DNA of 64,000 bases from Glycomyces luteolus (GTDB taxonomy: Bacteria; Actinomycetota; Actinomycetes; Mycobacteriales; Micromonosporaceae), in the NCBI RefSeq assembly GCF_027622875.1, contig NZ_JAPZVP010000008.1, forward strand, positions 42,518-106,517, read 5' to 3'. Of this stretch, positions 37,768 to 46,798 are shown in pieces. Numbering within the stretch: position 1 is the first letter of the stretch; every line of letters starts with the position of its first letter. The notes beneath the pieces were generated by a model that did no database searches, was not told the DNA's origin, and saw only the letters and a program-made list of their open reading frames with translations. Made by a program: the position numbers and the translations under genes.

Positions 37768-39171
37768 GTGAGCTCCACTACCGCAGTTCCCTGGAAATCG
37801 GCCCTGGTGTGGGTCATGGCCATCATCGTCGCGATCGCGGTCACCGGATGGTTCGCCGTCTCGTGCAGCCCCGGCGGCTCGAGCGCCGAACGGCCGGTGA
37901 ACGAGGAGGAGGCCGCGCTGCTGGCCGGGATGCGCGAGCGCAACCACGGCGCGGATCCGGTCGCGGTGCGCATCAGCCTCCCGATGGACGGCGAGACGGT
38001 GACGGCCGACGGCTACCTCGACTGGCAGGTGCCGATGCTGTACGCGCGCGTCCCCGACGCCGAGGGCGGCCGCAGCCTGGTGCAGGCCATCCCGGGCCTC
38101 ATCGCCACCCGGGCCGACGACGAGGCGGCGTTCGGCGAGCAGCGCGTGCCCGAGGACGGCTGGACGACCAGGCGGATGCTCTCCGGCGCGGCCACGCCCC
38201 TGGAGACGACCATCGACATCCTCGCGTCGTCGCTGTTCACACTGACCGCGGCCGAGGCGGACGACCCGGCCGAGCTGGCGAAGCAGGCCACCTGGCGGGA
38301 GGAGGGGGTCATCGACGGCGAGCCCGTGGACTCCTTCCGCGCGCCGATCATGGTGGAATCGGACGAACAGGGCGCGAGCAGCCCAGAGGCCCTGTACTCG
38401 CTCGACGCGAGCGGGGACCTGCGCCGCTTCCAGGTGAACACGGGCGAGGCGAGCCTCTCGGCCGTGGACTTCCTGCGCGACGTCGAGTTCGACGCGAGCG
38501 GGCTCGAGGCCACGGACCTCCTGGGCGGCCCGGCGATCGAGCCGACCGCCGTCGACGAGGACCTGGCCGAGACCATTGCGGGAGTGCGCCAAGGCAACTG
38601 GCAAGAAACGGCCATGGTGGACCTGGCCGTGCCGACCGGCGACGGACAGCTGACCACGGGCCGCGGCTCGATCGACTGGCGCACCATGACCGCGTACCTG
38701 CATCTGACCGACGCGAGCGGGCAGCGGCTGTTCCTGGCCAGGCCCGGCGGCTACGCCACCGCTGCCGCCGAGGGCGACGAGCTGCCCGAGACCCCGCCCG
38801 CCGAGGGCTGGGAGGCGCACGCGCTCGCCGACGAGGGCACCGCGGAGCAGTTCGGGGCGGTCGAGACGCTGGTCTTCCGACTGCTGGAGATGGCCTCGGA
38901 GGAGGCCGACGATGCCGACGCGATGGCCGAGAAGGCGTTCCTGCTCCGGGTCGACGAGGTCGACGGCGAAGCGATGAACGTGGTCGAGTTCCCGGTCGCC
39001 GGCGACACCGAGGCGGCCGCGGGCCAGTCCGCCTTCCGCTACCACCTCAGCGGCGAGCGGCTCAGCGAGGTCGAGATGATGTCGTACTACGGCGTCGGGA
39101 GCGCCGAGCTGTCCGATGAGGACTTCCCGATGGTCGAGATCCCGTGGGAGCTGGCCGAGCAGATCGGCTGA
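37768..39171 (+). CDS. Putative lipoprotein with internal duplication
   Basis: 467 residues. A membrane segment (about 10-31) ends in FAVSC (Cys33), a possible lipobox. The mature part has two homologous halves (about 45-235 and 255-440). Each starts with an acidic helix, then a strand with DGYLDW or GSIDW, a strand with (M/A)LYARVPD or AYLHLTD, an EGW motif and a long helix. The layout resembles LppX/LolA-type lipid-carrier folds, but the relation is uncertain. Start GTG at 37768 has no visible ribosome site, so the transcript may be leaderless. Function unknown. It is inserted between uvrB and coaE and ends at a hairpin (39187-39215). Confidence 0.8.
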   Translation: MSSTTAVPWKSALVWVMAIIVAIAVTGWFAVSCSPGGSSAERPVNEEEAALLAGMRERNHGADPVAVRISLPMDGETVTADGYLDWQVPMLYARVPDAEGGRSLVQAIPGLIATRADDEAAFGEQRVPEDGWTTRRMLSGAATPLETTIDILASSLFTLTAAEADDPAELAKQATWREEGVIDGEPVDSFRAPIMVESDEQGASSPEALYSLDASGDLRRFQVNTGEASLSAVDFLRDVEFDASGLEATDLLGGPAIEPTAVDEDLAETIAGVRQGNWQETAMVDLAVPTGDGQLTTGRGSIDWRTMTAYLHLTDASGQRLFLARPGGYATAAAEGDELPETPPAEGWEAHALADEGTAEQFGAVETLVFRLLEMASEEADDADAMAEKAFLLRVDEVDGEAMNVVEFPVAGDTEAAAGQSAFRYHLSGERLSEVEMMSYYGVGSAELSDEDFPMVEIPWELAEQIG

Positions 39172-39186
39172 CCCGGGACATTCGGA

Positions 39187-39215
39187 AGGGGCCCGGCGCA
39201 GTCGGCCGGGCCCCT
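39187..39215. terminator. Bidirectional terminator
   Basis: Arms AGGGGCCCGGC and GCCGGGCCCCT (11 bp) with a 7-base loop between the convergent lipoprotein and coaE genes. Confidence 0.85.
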
Positions 39216-39231
39216 CCTCATCTCACCTCCG

Positions 39232-40422
39232 CTAGCAGACCGGGGCGTGCCAGCCGGTCTCGGCGGCCCAGCGGTTGGCGCGGGGCCAGCCTTCGTGGTC
39301 GAACCAGGGCTCCTTGGCCTCGGCGTACTCCGAGGTCGAGTCGGCCTTGGCGGCGAGCACGCCCTTGGCCTGGGCGTAATCGGTCCGGGCGGCCGCGTCG
39401 GCGCGCATCCAGTCGCGGAACAGCAGCGCGAACCGCTGACCGGGGCTGTCGATCGGCCGGAAGTGGACATGGGCGACGTTGCCGGGGTCGGCGTACCCGT
39501 AGAGGCGCTTCTCCCAGGCCGCGGGGTCCGGGAACTCGGGCTTGGGCGCATCATGCATCACCCTGCCGTAGAACCCGGCATCGCCGAGGGCCTCCTCGAA
39601 GGGGTCGAGAAGCGGAAGCGACAGCACGGTCACCTGGATGTCGATGACGTCCTTCGCCGGCAGTCCCGCGACGGCGGTGGAGCCCACATGGTCGATCCGG
39701 ATCGCGGTCGGGCCCAGAACGCGGCGCAGCCGCGCGGCCAGGTGCTCGAACCGCCGCGGCCAGGCCGGGTCGGATTCGACGAACTGGAGTTTCTCGGGGC
39801 GGGGCTCGGCGCGACCGGCCTGCACGTTCTCGGCGTACGGCACGATGCGCTCCTCCCAGAGCATCGCGACGCGGCGCTCCAGGTCCTCGCGGCCGTCCCG
39901 GTTGTGGATGACGACGTCGCAGACCTCGCGGCGCTCCGCGTCAGAGGCCTGGGCGTCGATGCGTCGGATGGCGTCTTCGCGGGGCAGGCCCCGCTCGGCG
40001 AGCCGTTCGAGCCTGAGCTCTCGCGGCGCTTCCACGTCGATGTTGAGGTGGAAGCCTGGCGCCTGACCGGTTTCGGCCAGGAGCGGAATGTCTTGGACGA
40101 CGATCGCGTCCTCGGGCATGGCATCGGTGAGTTCACGGGCGCGGGTCCGAACGCGCGGATGCACGATCGCCTCGAGCTCCGCCCGGGCGGGCGGGTTGCT
40201 GAAGACGATCTTTGCGAGTTCGGCGCGGTCCAGCGCACCGTCGGTGTCGAGCACCTCTGGGCCGAAACGGGAGACCACCGCGGCGAGCCCCTCGGTGTTC
40301 GGGGCGACGACTTCGCGGGAAAGGGCGTCCGCGTCGATGACGCGGGCCCCGAGCTCTGACAGCTTCGCTGCCACCGTGCTCTTACCGGCTCCGATGCCAC
40401 CTGTCAATGCGACTCTAAGCAC
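39232..40422 (-). CDS. coaE: Dephospho-CoA kinase fused to GrpB-like domain
   Basis: 396 residues. The N-terminal domain (about 1-200) is dephospho-CoA kinase, last step of coenzyme A synthesis, with P-loop GGIGAGKST at 8-16 and the DADALSREVV segment. The C-terminal domain (about 210-390) is of the GrpB/UPF0157 type, a nucleotidyltransferase-like fold (IRIDHVGSTAVAGLPAKDVID). This fusion is usual in actinobacteria, where the second half is thought to assist folding or activity. Starts 74 bases after the rpsA stop and likely shares its transcript. Confidence 0.95.
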   Translation of the reverse strand: MLRVALTGGIGAGKSTVAAKLSELGARVIDADALSREVVAPNTEGLAAVVSRFGPEVLDTDGALDRAELAKIVFSNPPARAELEAIVHPRVRTRARELTDAMPEDAIVVQDIPLLAETGQAPGFHLNIDVEAPRELRLERLAERGLPREDAIRRIDAQASDAERREVCDVVIHNRDGREDLERRVAMLWEERIVPYAENVQAGRAEPRPEKLQFVESDPAWPRRFEHLAARLRRVLGPTAIRIDHVGSTAVAGLPAKDVIDIQVTVLSLPLLDPFEEALGDAGFYGRVMHDAPKPEFPDPAAWEKRLYGYADPGNVAHVHFRPIDSPGQRFALLFRDWMRADAAARTDYAQAKGVLAAKADSTSEYAEAKEPWFDHEGWPRANRWAAETGWHAPVC

Positions 40423-40496
40423 ATCTAAAACACTACCCGCCCCAGGCGAACGGCCTGGGACGGGCAGTGTGTATTTCAGCTAAACGAGCGACGAAC

Positions 40497-41990
40497 CTAG
40501 TTGCCGGCGAGCTTCTCGCGCAGAGCCGCGAGCGCCTCGTCGGTGGCCAGGGTGCCCTGAGGCTCGGCCGGAGCCGACTTCTTCTCAGGAGCCTTGCCGC
40601 CCTTCTTGTCGCCCTTGGGGGCCGCTTCGCCCTCGGCAGGCTTGGCGGGAGCCTCGGTGATGACGCGCTCGGCGATCTGCTTGCCGTGCTCCTCCCACCG
40701 GGTGCGGGCCTCGGCGTACTGACGCTCCCACTCTTCGCGGGCCTCGTCGTAGCCTTCCATCCACTCGCCGGTCTCCGAGTCGAAGCCCTCCGGGTAGATG
40801 TAGTTGCCCTGGTCGTCGTACTGCGCGGCCATGCCGTACAGCGTCGGGTCGAACTGCTCCTCGTTCTCGACGAAGGCCTCGTTGGCCTGCTTGAGCGAGA
40901 GCGAGATCCGGCGGCGGTCCAGGTCGATGTCGATGACCTTGACCATGGCGTCGGAGCCGACCTTGACGACCTGCTCGGGCACCTCCACGTGGCGCTCGGC
41001 CAGCTCGGAGATGTGCACCAGGCCCTCGATGCCGTCCTCGACGCGGACGAACGCGCCGAAGGGGACGAGCTTGGTGACCTTGCCCGGCACGATCTGACCG
41101 ATCGCGTGGGTGCGGGCGAACTGGCGCCACGGGTCTTCCTGGGTCGCCTTCAGCGACAGGGAGACGCGCTCGCGGTCCAGGTCCACCTCGAGGACCTCGA
41201 CCTCGACCGGCTGACCGACCTCGACGACCTCGGACGGGTGGTCGATGTGCTTCCAGGACAGCTCGGAGACGTGCACCAGGCCGTCGACCCCGCCGAGGTC
41301 GACGAACGCGCCGAAGTTGACGATCGAGGAGACCGTGCCCTTGCGGACCTGGCCCTTCGCGAGCTGGTGGAGGAACTCCGTGCGGACCTCGGACTGGGTC
41401 TGCTCGAGCCAGGCGCGACGCGACAGGACCACGTTGTTGCGGTTCTTGTCGAGTTCGATGATCTTGGCTTCGAGCTCGCGGCCGACATACGGCTGCAGGT
41501 CGCGCACACGACGCATCTCGACCAGGGACGCGGGCAGGAAGCCGCGCAGGCCGATGTCGAGGATGAGACCGCCCTTGACCACTTCGATGACCGAGCCGCG
41601 AACGACGCCGTCCTCTTCCTTGATCTTCTCGATGGTGCCCCACGCACGCTCGTACTGAGCGCGCTTCTTCGAGAGGATCAGACGGCCTTCCTTGTCCTCC
41701 TTCTGGAGGACGAGGGCCTCAACGTGATCGCCCACAGAGACGACGTCTTCAGGGTCCACGTCGTGCTTGATCGACAACTCGCGCGAGGGGATGACGCCCT
41801 CGGTCTTGTAGCCGATGTCGAGCAGGACTTCATCCCGGTCGACCTTGACGACGGTACCTTCGACGATATCGCCGTCATTGAAGTATTTGATGGTCGCGTC
41901 GATCGCCGCGAGGAGTTCCTCGTCGGAAAAGACTTCTTCGACCGTGCTGTTCTCAGCGTTGCTCGAGGTGGCCTCGATGCTGCTCGTCAT
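40497..41990 (-). CDS. rpsA: 30S ribosomal protein S1
   Basis: 497 residues, four S1 RNA-binding repeats (about 40-110, 125-190, 210-280 and 295-365), the usual actinobacterial number. The disordered Ala/Lys/Glu-rich tail (about 425-497) ends in ATDEALAALREKLAGN. It binds mRNA at the ribosome and assists initiation. The open frame reaches 42137, but ATG at 41990 gives the family-like start MTSSIEATSS and has GGAG upstream. The C-terminal tail is the part linked in mycobacteria to pyrazinoic acid binding, a disputed point. The 212 bases before it form its leader. Confidence 0.96.
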   Translation of the reverse strand: MTSSIEATSSNAENSTVEEVFSDEELLAAIDATIKYFNDGDIVEGTVVKVDRDEVLLDIGYKTEGVIPSRELSIKHDVDPEDVVSVGDHVEALVLQKEDKEGRLILSKKRAQYERAWGTIEKIKEEDGVVRGSVIEVVKGGLILDIGLRGFLPASLVEMRRVRDLQPYVGRELEAKIIELDKNRNNVVLSRRAWLEQTQSEVRTEFLHQLAKGQVRKGTVSSIVNFGAFVDLGGVDGLVHVSELSWKHIDHPSEVVEVGQPVEVEVLEVDLDRERVSLSLKATQEDPWRQFARTHAIGQIVPGKVTKLVPFGAFVRVEDGIEGLVHISELAERHVEVPEQVVKVGSDAMVKVIDIDLDRRRISLSLKQANEAFVENEEQFDPTLYGMAAQYDDQGNYIYPEGFDSETGEWMEGYDEAREEWERQYAEARTRWEEHGKQIAERVITEAPAKPAEGEAAPKGDKKGGKAPEKKSAPAEPQGTLATDEALAALREKLAGN

Positions 41991-42202
41991 GTGGGCTGGT
42001 GCTCCGGATACGTAAGAATCGTGGGCTCGCGCCCGCGCCCTCGCTAGACGCGAATGCTCGCAGTTCGTTCCCGGGCCGCCCTTGCCGCTGGCAACGCGTC
42101 CTACTCCATTCTGAGGACGCGGACATGCCCAGGCCATCCCAGATTACCGTGCGCGATAACGCCGCGCCAGTCCGGGCCGGGGGCTCGTGTCGACAGCCAC
42201 CG
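41991..42202. other. rpsA leader / polA-rpsA intergenic region
   Basis: 212 bases between the polA stop and the rpsA start. It likely holds the rpsA promoter and a long 5' leader. I see no recognised riboswitch or attenuator fold. Confidence 0.5.
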
Positions 42203-44902
42203 CTAATGGGCAGCGGCTTCCCACGATTCGCCGAATCCAGCCTGCACCGTGAGCGGCACCGCGAGCTCGGCGGCGTTCGACATCTGCTCGCGGACGAGCG
42301 TTTCAAGCGCTTTCGACTCACCGGGTGCAACCTCGCACACCAATTCGTCGTGCACCTGCAGCACCACCCGCGAGTTGAGCCCGGAGGCCCGCAGCTCGCG
42401 GTCGACGCCGAGCATCGCGGTCTTCATGATGTCGGCGGCACTGCCCTGGATCGGGGCGTTGAGCGCGGCCCGCTCGGCCATCTCGCGGCGCTGGCGGTTG
42501 TCGGAGGTGAGGTCGGGGAAATAGCGGCGGCGGCCCATGATCGTCTCGGTGTAGCCGGTCTTGCGGGCCTCCTCGACCACCCGGTGCAGGTAGTCGCGGA
42601 CCTTCCCGAAGCGCGCGAAGTACTCGTCGGAGAGCTGCTGGGCCTCCTCGGTGGAGACCGCGAGCTGCTGGCTCAGGCCGTACGTGGACAGGCCGTAGGC
42701 GAGCCCGTAGGACATGGCCTTGATCTTGCGGCGGTGCTCGGCCGTGACCGCCGCGGGCGCGACGCCGAAGACCTTCGCGGCGACCGCGCGGTGGATGTCC
42801 TCGCCCGAGACGAATGCGTCGATCAGGCCCTCGTCGCCGGTGAGGCTCGCCATGATCCGCATCTCGATCTGGCTGTAGTCGATGGTCATGAGCGACTCGA
42901 AGCCCTCGGAGACCACGAACCCGGCGCGGATGTTGCGGCCGGCCTCGGAGCGGACCGGGATGTTCTGCAGGTTCGGGTCGGCCGACGAGAGGCGCCCGGT
43001 GGCGGCCACGGTCTGGTGGAACGTGGTGTGGATGCGCCCGTCGGTCTGGATCGTGGCGCGCAGCGTCGCGACGATCTGCTTGAGCTTCTCCACATCGCGG
43101 AACCGCAGCAGCTGCTCCAGGAGCGGGTGCTGGTTCTTCGCGTAGAGCTGCTGGAGCGCTTCGGCATTGGTGGTGTAGCCGGTCTTGGTGCGCTTGGTCT
43201 TCGGCATCTTCAGCTCCTCGAAGAGGATCTCCTGGAGCTGCTTCGGGGAGCCGACGTTGAAGGGGCGGCCCACGATCTCGTGGGCTCGCTCGGTGGCCTC
43301 CTTCGACTGCATGGCGAACCCGGCCTCGATGTCCGCGAAGTGGCCCTCATCCGCGGCGATCCCGAGGATCTCGATGCGCGCCAGGACGCTCGCGAGCGGG
43401 TACTCCATGTTCTCGGCGAGGCGCTCCTGGTGCCGGTCGGCCAGGCGCGCGGCCTGCTCGACGGCGAGGTCGCCGATCACCGCGGCGGCGGCGCAGTCGG
43501 CCTGCAGCTGCGCGGCGCCGTCGTTCATGGCGGCGTCGAGGCCCACGAGCGCGCCGTCGTCGGCGGGCGTCTCCGGGGTCTCCAGCTCGCGGCCCAGGAA
43601 CTGCATGGCGAGGTCGCCGAGCGCGTACGAGCGCTGCTCGGGCTTGAGCAGGTACGCGGCGAGCACCGTGTCGGCCTTGATGCCCTGGACCTCGGGCCAG
43701 CCCGAGGCATCGGCGCCCCACAGGAACGACTTCGCGTCGTTGACGAACTTGCCCTTCGCGGGATCGGCGAGCCACGCGGCCCAGGCCGCTTCGTCCTCGG
43801 CGTCGAGCTGCGAGGGCTCGAACCAGAGCGCCTGGCCGCCCTCGGCCAGCGCGATCGAGTCGAACGAGCCGGAGCCGGAGGCGAAGGTGCCGGAGTAGGC
43901 GATCGCGACGGTGCCTTCGCGGGCGGCGAGCCAGGTGGCGAGCCCGCCGGGCACGAGCGCGGCGGCTTCGATGTGGTCGACCTCGGCGGCGGGGACGGCG
44001 ACGGCGCCGACGGCCTTGGCCGCGAGGTTGGCGTTGAGCCGTTCGCCGAGGGCGCGGAACTGGAGGGCGTCGAAGAGGCGGTTGGTCTCGGCGACGGACC
44101 AGCCCTCCCATTCGAGGTCGTCGATGCCCTGCTCGAGTTCGAGGTCGCGCACGAGGTTGTTGAGGCGGTGGTTGCGCAGCACGTCGTCGAGGTGGTCGCG
44201 AAGGCTCTGCCCGGCCTTGCCGGTGATCTCGTCTACCTTGGCGACCAGGCCGTCGAGGGAGCCGTACTTGACGATCCACTTCGCGGCGGTCTTGGGGCCG
44301 ACGCCGGGGACGCCGGGGAGGTTGTCGGCCTTCTCCCCCACGAGCGCGGCGAGGTCGCGGTAGCGGTCGGGGGTGACGCCGTACTTCTCCTCGACCTTGT
44401 CGGGGGTGTAGCGGGCGAGCTCGGTGACGCCCTTGACCGGGTAGAGCAGGGTCGTGGCCTCGTTGACGAGCTGGATGGCGTCCCGGTCGCCGGAGGAGAT
44501 GAGGGTCGACAGGCCCGCCGCCTCGCTCTGGGCGGCGAGGGTGGCGATGATGTCGTCGGCCTCGAAGTTCTGCTTGGTGAGCCACTTGATGCCGAGGGCG
44601 TCCAGGAGCTCCTGGATGATCGGGATCTGGCCCTTGAAGTCCTCGGGGGTCTCGCCGCGGCCGTCCTTGTAGGCGGCGTACTCCTCGGTGCGGAAGGACT
44701 TGCGGGAGACGTCGAAGGCGACCGCGACGTGGGTGGGCTCCTCGGCCTTGAGCAGGTTGATGAGCATCGAGGCGAAGCCGTAGACGGCGTTGGTGACTTG
44801 CCCGTCGTCGGTGGAGAACTTCTCGGCGGGCAGCGCGAAGAACGCGCGGAAGGCCATCGAATGGCCGTCGATCAGGAGCAGGCGCGATTGCGAAGCGGTC
44901 AC
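42203..44902 (-). CDS. polA: DNA polymerase I
   Basis: 899 residues. A 5'-3' exonuclease (flap nuclease) domain spans about 1-300 (LLLIDGHSMAFRAFFALP and acidic metal-site residues in DRDAIQLV). A proofreading-type domain (about 320-500) lacks the D-x-E exonuclease I motif, so it is probably inactive. The polymerase domain (about 520-899) has motif A DYSQIEMRIMA, helix O KAMSYGLAYGLS and motif C QVHDELVCE. It fills gaps in repair and Okazaki processing. Start GTG at 44902; the frame runs to 44989 but those residues do not match the family. Followed by rpsA downstream. Confidence 0.97.
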   Translation of the reverse strand: MTASQSRLLLIDGHSMAFRAFFALPAEKFSTDDGQVTNAVYGFASMLINLLKAEEPTHVAVAFDVSRKSFRTEEYAAYKDGRGETPEDFKGQIPIIQELLDALGIKWLTKQNFEADDIIATLAAQSEAAGLSTLISSGDRDAIQLVNEATTLLYPVKGVTELARYTPDKVEEKYGVTPDRYRDLAALVGEKADNLPGVPGVGPKTAAKWIVKYGSLDGLVAKVDEITGKAGQSLRDHLDDVLRNHRLNNLVRDLELEQGIDDLEWEGWSVAETNRLFDALQFRALGERLNANLAAKAVGAVAVPAAEVDHIEAAALVPGGLATWLAAREGTVAIAYSGTFASGSGSFDSIALAEGGQALWFEPSQLDAEDEAAWAAWLADPAKGKFVNDAKSFLWGADASGWPEVQGIKADTVLAAYLLKPEQRSYALGDLAMQFLGRELETPETPADDGALVGLDAAMNDGAAQLQADCAAAAVIGDLAVEQAARLADRHQERLAENMEYPLASVLARIEILGIAADEGHFADIEAGFAMQSKEATERAHEIVGRPFNVGSPKQLQEILFEELKMPKTKRTKTGYTTNAEALQQLYAKNQHPLLEQLLRFRDVEKLKQIVATLRATIQTDGRIHTTFHQTVAATGRLSSADPNLQNIPVRSEAGRNIRAGFVVSEGFESLMTIDYSQIEMRIMASLTGDEGLIDAFVSGEDIHRAVAAKVFGVAPAAVTAEHRRKIKAMSYGLAYGLSTYGLSQQLAVSTEEAQQLSDEYFARFGKVRDYLHRVVEEARKTGYTETIMGRRRYFPDLTSDNRQRREMAERAALNAPIQGSAADIMKTAMLGVDRELRASGLNSRVVLQVHDELVCEVAPGESKALETLVREQMSNAAELAVPLTVQAGFGESWEAAAH

Positions 44903-44974
44903 GTCCCCGAGCCTAGCGAGTGGGTCCGACAAGTCCGGCACAAGCCGGTGGCGGCGTGGCTCGGGCAAGAGGTA

Positions 44975-45005
44975 AGGCCCGCGTCGCATGGTGCGGCGCG
45001 GGCCT
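44975..45005. terminator. Hairpin between pdtaR and polA
   Basis: Arms AGGCCCGCG (44975-44983) and CGCGGGCCT (44997-45005) with a smaller inner pairing (CGCA/TGCG). It lies 39 bases beyond the pdtaR stop and likely ends that transcript. Confidence 0.7.
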
Positions 45006-45044
45006 CGACGTATCTGAAAACCGGGGTGGCTGAGAACCGGGGGC

Positions 45045-45662
45045 TTACTCGGCCTCTTGGGCTTCCTTCTGCTCGGCCTCGGCGATGACGCGCTCGGCGA
45101 CGGCGCGCATGGAGAGCCGGTGGTCCATCGCGGCGCGCTGGATCCAGCGGAACGCGTCGGGCTCGGGCATGCCGTACTGGGTCATGAGCAGGCCCTTGGC
45201 GCGGTCGACGAGCTTGCGGACCTCGAGGCGCTCGGTGAGGTTCGCGACCTCCTTCTCGAGGGCGGTCATCTCGGCGAAGCGGGTGAGGGAGAGCTCGATC
45301 GCGGGGACCAGGTCCGACTTCTGGAAGGGCTTCACGAGGTAGGCCATGGCGCCGGCGGACTGGGCGCGGCTGATGAGATCGCGCTGGCTGAAGGCGGTGA
45401 GGATCACGACCGGGGCGATGCGCGCGGAGACGATCTTCTCCGCGGCCTGGAGGCCGTCCATGATCGGCATCTGGATATCGCAGATGACCAGGTCGGGCTG
45501 GTGCTCCTGGGCGAGGCGCACGGCGGCTTCGCCGTCGGCGGCCTCGGCCACGACCTCGTAGCCCTCCTCGGTGAGCATCTCGGCCAGGTCGAGGCGAATG
45601 AGCCCCTCGTCTTCGGCGATGAGCACGCGCTTGCGCGGCTCCTCGGCGGCCTTGCTCGTCAT
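45045..45662 (-). CDS. pdtaR: ANTAR response regulator PdtaR
   Basis: 205 residues. A receiver domain (about 10-125) holds the phosphoacceptor Asp in DLVICDIQMPIMDG and the Lys in YLVKPFQ. A C-terminal ANTAR RNA-binding domain (about 135-195, KLVDRAKGLLMTQYGMPEPD) binds paired hairpins and prevents transcription termination. It is the Rv1626 homologue, partner of the histidine kinase PdtaS encoded elsewhere. ATG at 45662 is chosen over 45719 because it begins close to the receiver domain and has GGAAAGG upstream. It lies between polA and a tRNA gene. Confidence 0.94.
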   Translation of the reverse strand: MTSKAAEEPRKRVLIAEDEGLIRLDLAEMLTEEGYEVVAEAADGEAAVRLAQEHQPDLVICDIQMPIMDGLQAAEKIVSARIAPVVILTAFSQRDLISRAQSAGAMAYLVKPFQKSDLVPAIELSLTRFAEMTALEKEVANLTERLEVRKLVDRAKGLLMTQYGMPEPDAFRWIQRAAMDHRLSMRAVAERVIAEAEQKEAQEAE

Positions 45663-45939
45663 GCGGGTCCGTACCTTTCCTGCGCGGATGGACGTGGGGG
45701 CGTGCGTAGGATCCGGCACACCAGGACGCTAGCTTAGCCGCAGGCTTTCGAGCCCGCACGTTCCTATGCCGAGCGTTTCGGACGATGGAACCGAAACGTG
45801 AGCGGCGCAACCCCGCCGCGGTGTTCGCGGTCCGCCGTCCGGAGGTGACCTCGGGCGCCGGGTCGCGGGGACCGGCGGGCCGTCGCCCGCCTCGCACCGG
45901 GTATCATTTGCTGCGGCTCCGGCGTACTGTCCGGTGCCC

Positions 45940-46013
45940 GGCCCGGTATTCCAACTGGCAGAGAAGACGGATTCAAAACCCGTACAGTGTGGGTTCGAAT
46001 CCCACCCGGGCTA
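45940..46013 (+). tRNA. tRNA-Leu (CAA)
   Basis: Cloverleaf of 74 bases. The acceptor is GGCCCGG (45940-45946) with CCGGGCT (46006-46012), having G-U at the first pair; the discriminator is A46013. A 3-bp D stem TTC/GAA is followed by anticodon stem ACGGA/CCCGT (last pair A-C mismatched) and loop TTCAAAA with anticodon CAA at 45974-45976. The T arm is GTGGG-TTCGAAT-CCCAC. The CCA end is not encoded. The variable region is only five bases (45984-45988), unlike normal class II tRNA-Leu. A TATCAT -10-like box lies at 45902-45907. Confidence 0.88.
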
Positions 46014-46039
46014 CTTTGGAAACACCCAGCTCAAGCGCA

Positions 46040-46087
46040 AAGAAACCGCCGCCAACCAGGTGAAACACCGGTCAGCGGCGGTTTCTT
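46040..46087. terminator. Terminator between the tRNA and the IPT/TIG gene
   Basis: Arms AAGAAACCGCCGC (46040-46052) and GCGGCGGTTTCTT (46075-46087), flanked by A and T runs, positioned to end the tRNA transcript on one strand and the IPT/TIG gene on the other. Confidence 0.85.
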
Positions 46088-46155
46088 CATGTGCGGCTGC
46101 GTGCCGCTTTCGGACGCTCTGTGGGAGACCCACGGACGCCCGGGACCTGGCTTGG

Positions 46156-46485
46156 TCAGGACCGGACGGTGAACTTGATCTTGTTGCTCTCCCCGGTGCC
46201 GTTGGACACCGAGATCTGGCCGCCACCGGCGGACAGGCCCCGCGGGACCCGCACCTTCACCTGGTTGTCCTCGCCGCGGTGGACGACCTCGCCGCGGCGA
46301 GAGTCCTGCCCGACCTGGAAGGTGCACTTGTCCACCGACACCAGGTGGCTGCCCCTGATGGTGATGGTGTCGCCTTCCCGGCCGGACTCCGGCGACGCCT
46401 GCTCGATGCTCGGTGCCCGAGTGTCGAGGTCCCGGTCGCGGTCGCGGTCGCGGTCGAGTTCGGGCCGCTGCTGTGCCTGTGTCAT
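46156..46485 (-). CDS. Small IPT/TIG-domain protein
   Basis: 109 residues. After a charged linker of Asp-Arg repeats (RDRDRDRD, about 12-19), residues about 24-108 form one immunoglobulin-like IPT/TIG domain. Its features are the PESGREGDTITIRGSHL opening and ISVSNGTGESNKIKFTV end. No signal peptide or anchor is visible, so location is unclear. GGGGGAA lies upstream of the ATG. Such domains bind carbohydrate or protein partners; none can be named here. Confidence 0.78.
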   Translation of the reverse strand: MTQAQQRPELDRDRDRDRDLDTRAPSIEQASPESGREGDTITIRGSHLVSVDKCTFQVGQDSRRGEVVHRGEDNQVKVRVPRGLSAGGGQISVSNGTGESNKIKFTVRS

Positions 46486-46798
46486 CTTGTTCCCCCGTGA
46501 TCGATGACTGACTCCGGATGATCCGAAAGTCGCTCAGAGCAGATTCTGCGGGAGACGGAAGCCGTCATGGCCGAATCCGCGATGGTCGAGCTGTCGGAAA
46601 TGCGACGCACTTATCCCAGGCCAAGTTCCAACACCGCCGATTCATTCCGACTAGGATGCCCCGTCGAGCAGATCGCGGGCGCCGGCGGACGAGTGGTCGG
46701 CGCACTGACACGATCCGGGGAGGATGCGGCTTGCGTACGGGTTCTATGGTTCTCTTCGAAAGCGTCGAACACTTCTCACACCTGAGGCAGGGCGAGCG
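46486..46798. other. Gene-free divergent region
   Basis: 313 bases between the IPT/TIG gene and the Asp-rich repeat gene. Two short frames here (46518-46802 and 46567-46785) look like chance openings: Arg-rich or without ribosome sites. It probably contains both divergent promoters; no clear boxes, palindromes or RNA folds were recognised. Confidence 0.5.

Noticed and set aside
35544-39119. Very long plus-strand frame across uvrB and the lipoprotein gene
   Set aside because: Its sequence is the antisense of uvrB and then a shifted reading of the lipoprotein gene; typical of GC-rich DNA.
45785-46063. Plus-strand frame spanning the tRNA gene
   Set aside because: It overlaps a complete tRNA cloverleaf and lacks a ribosome site or domain.
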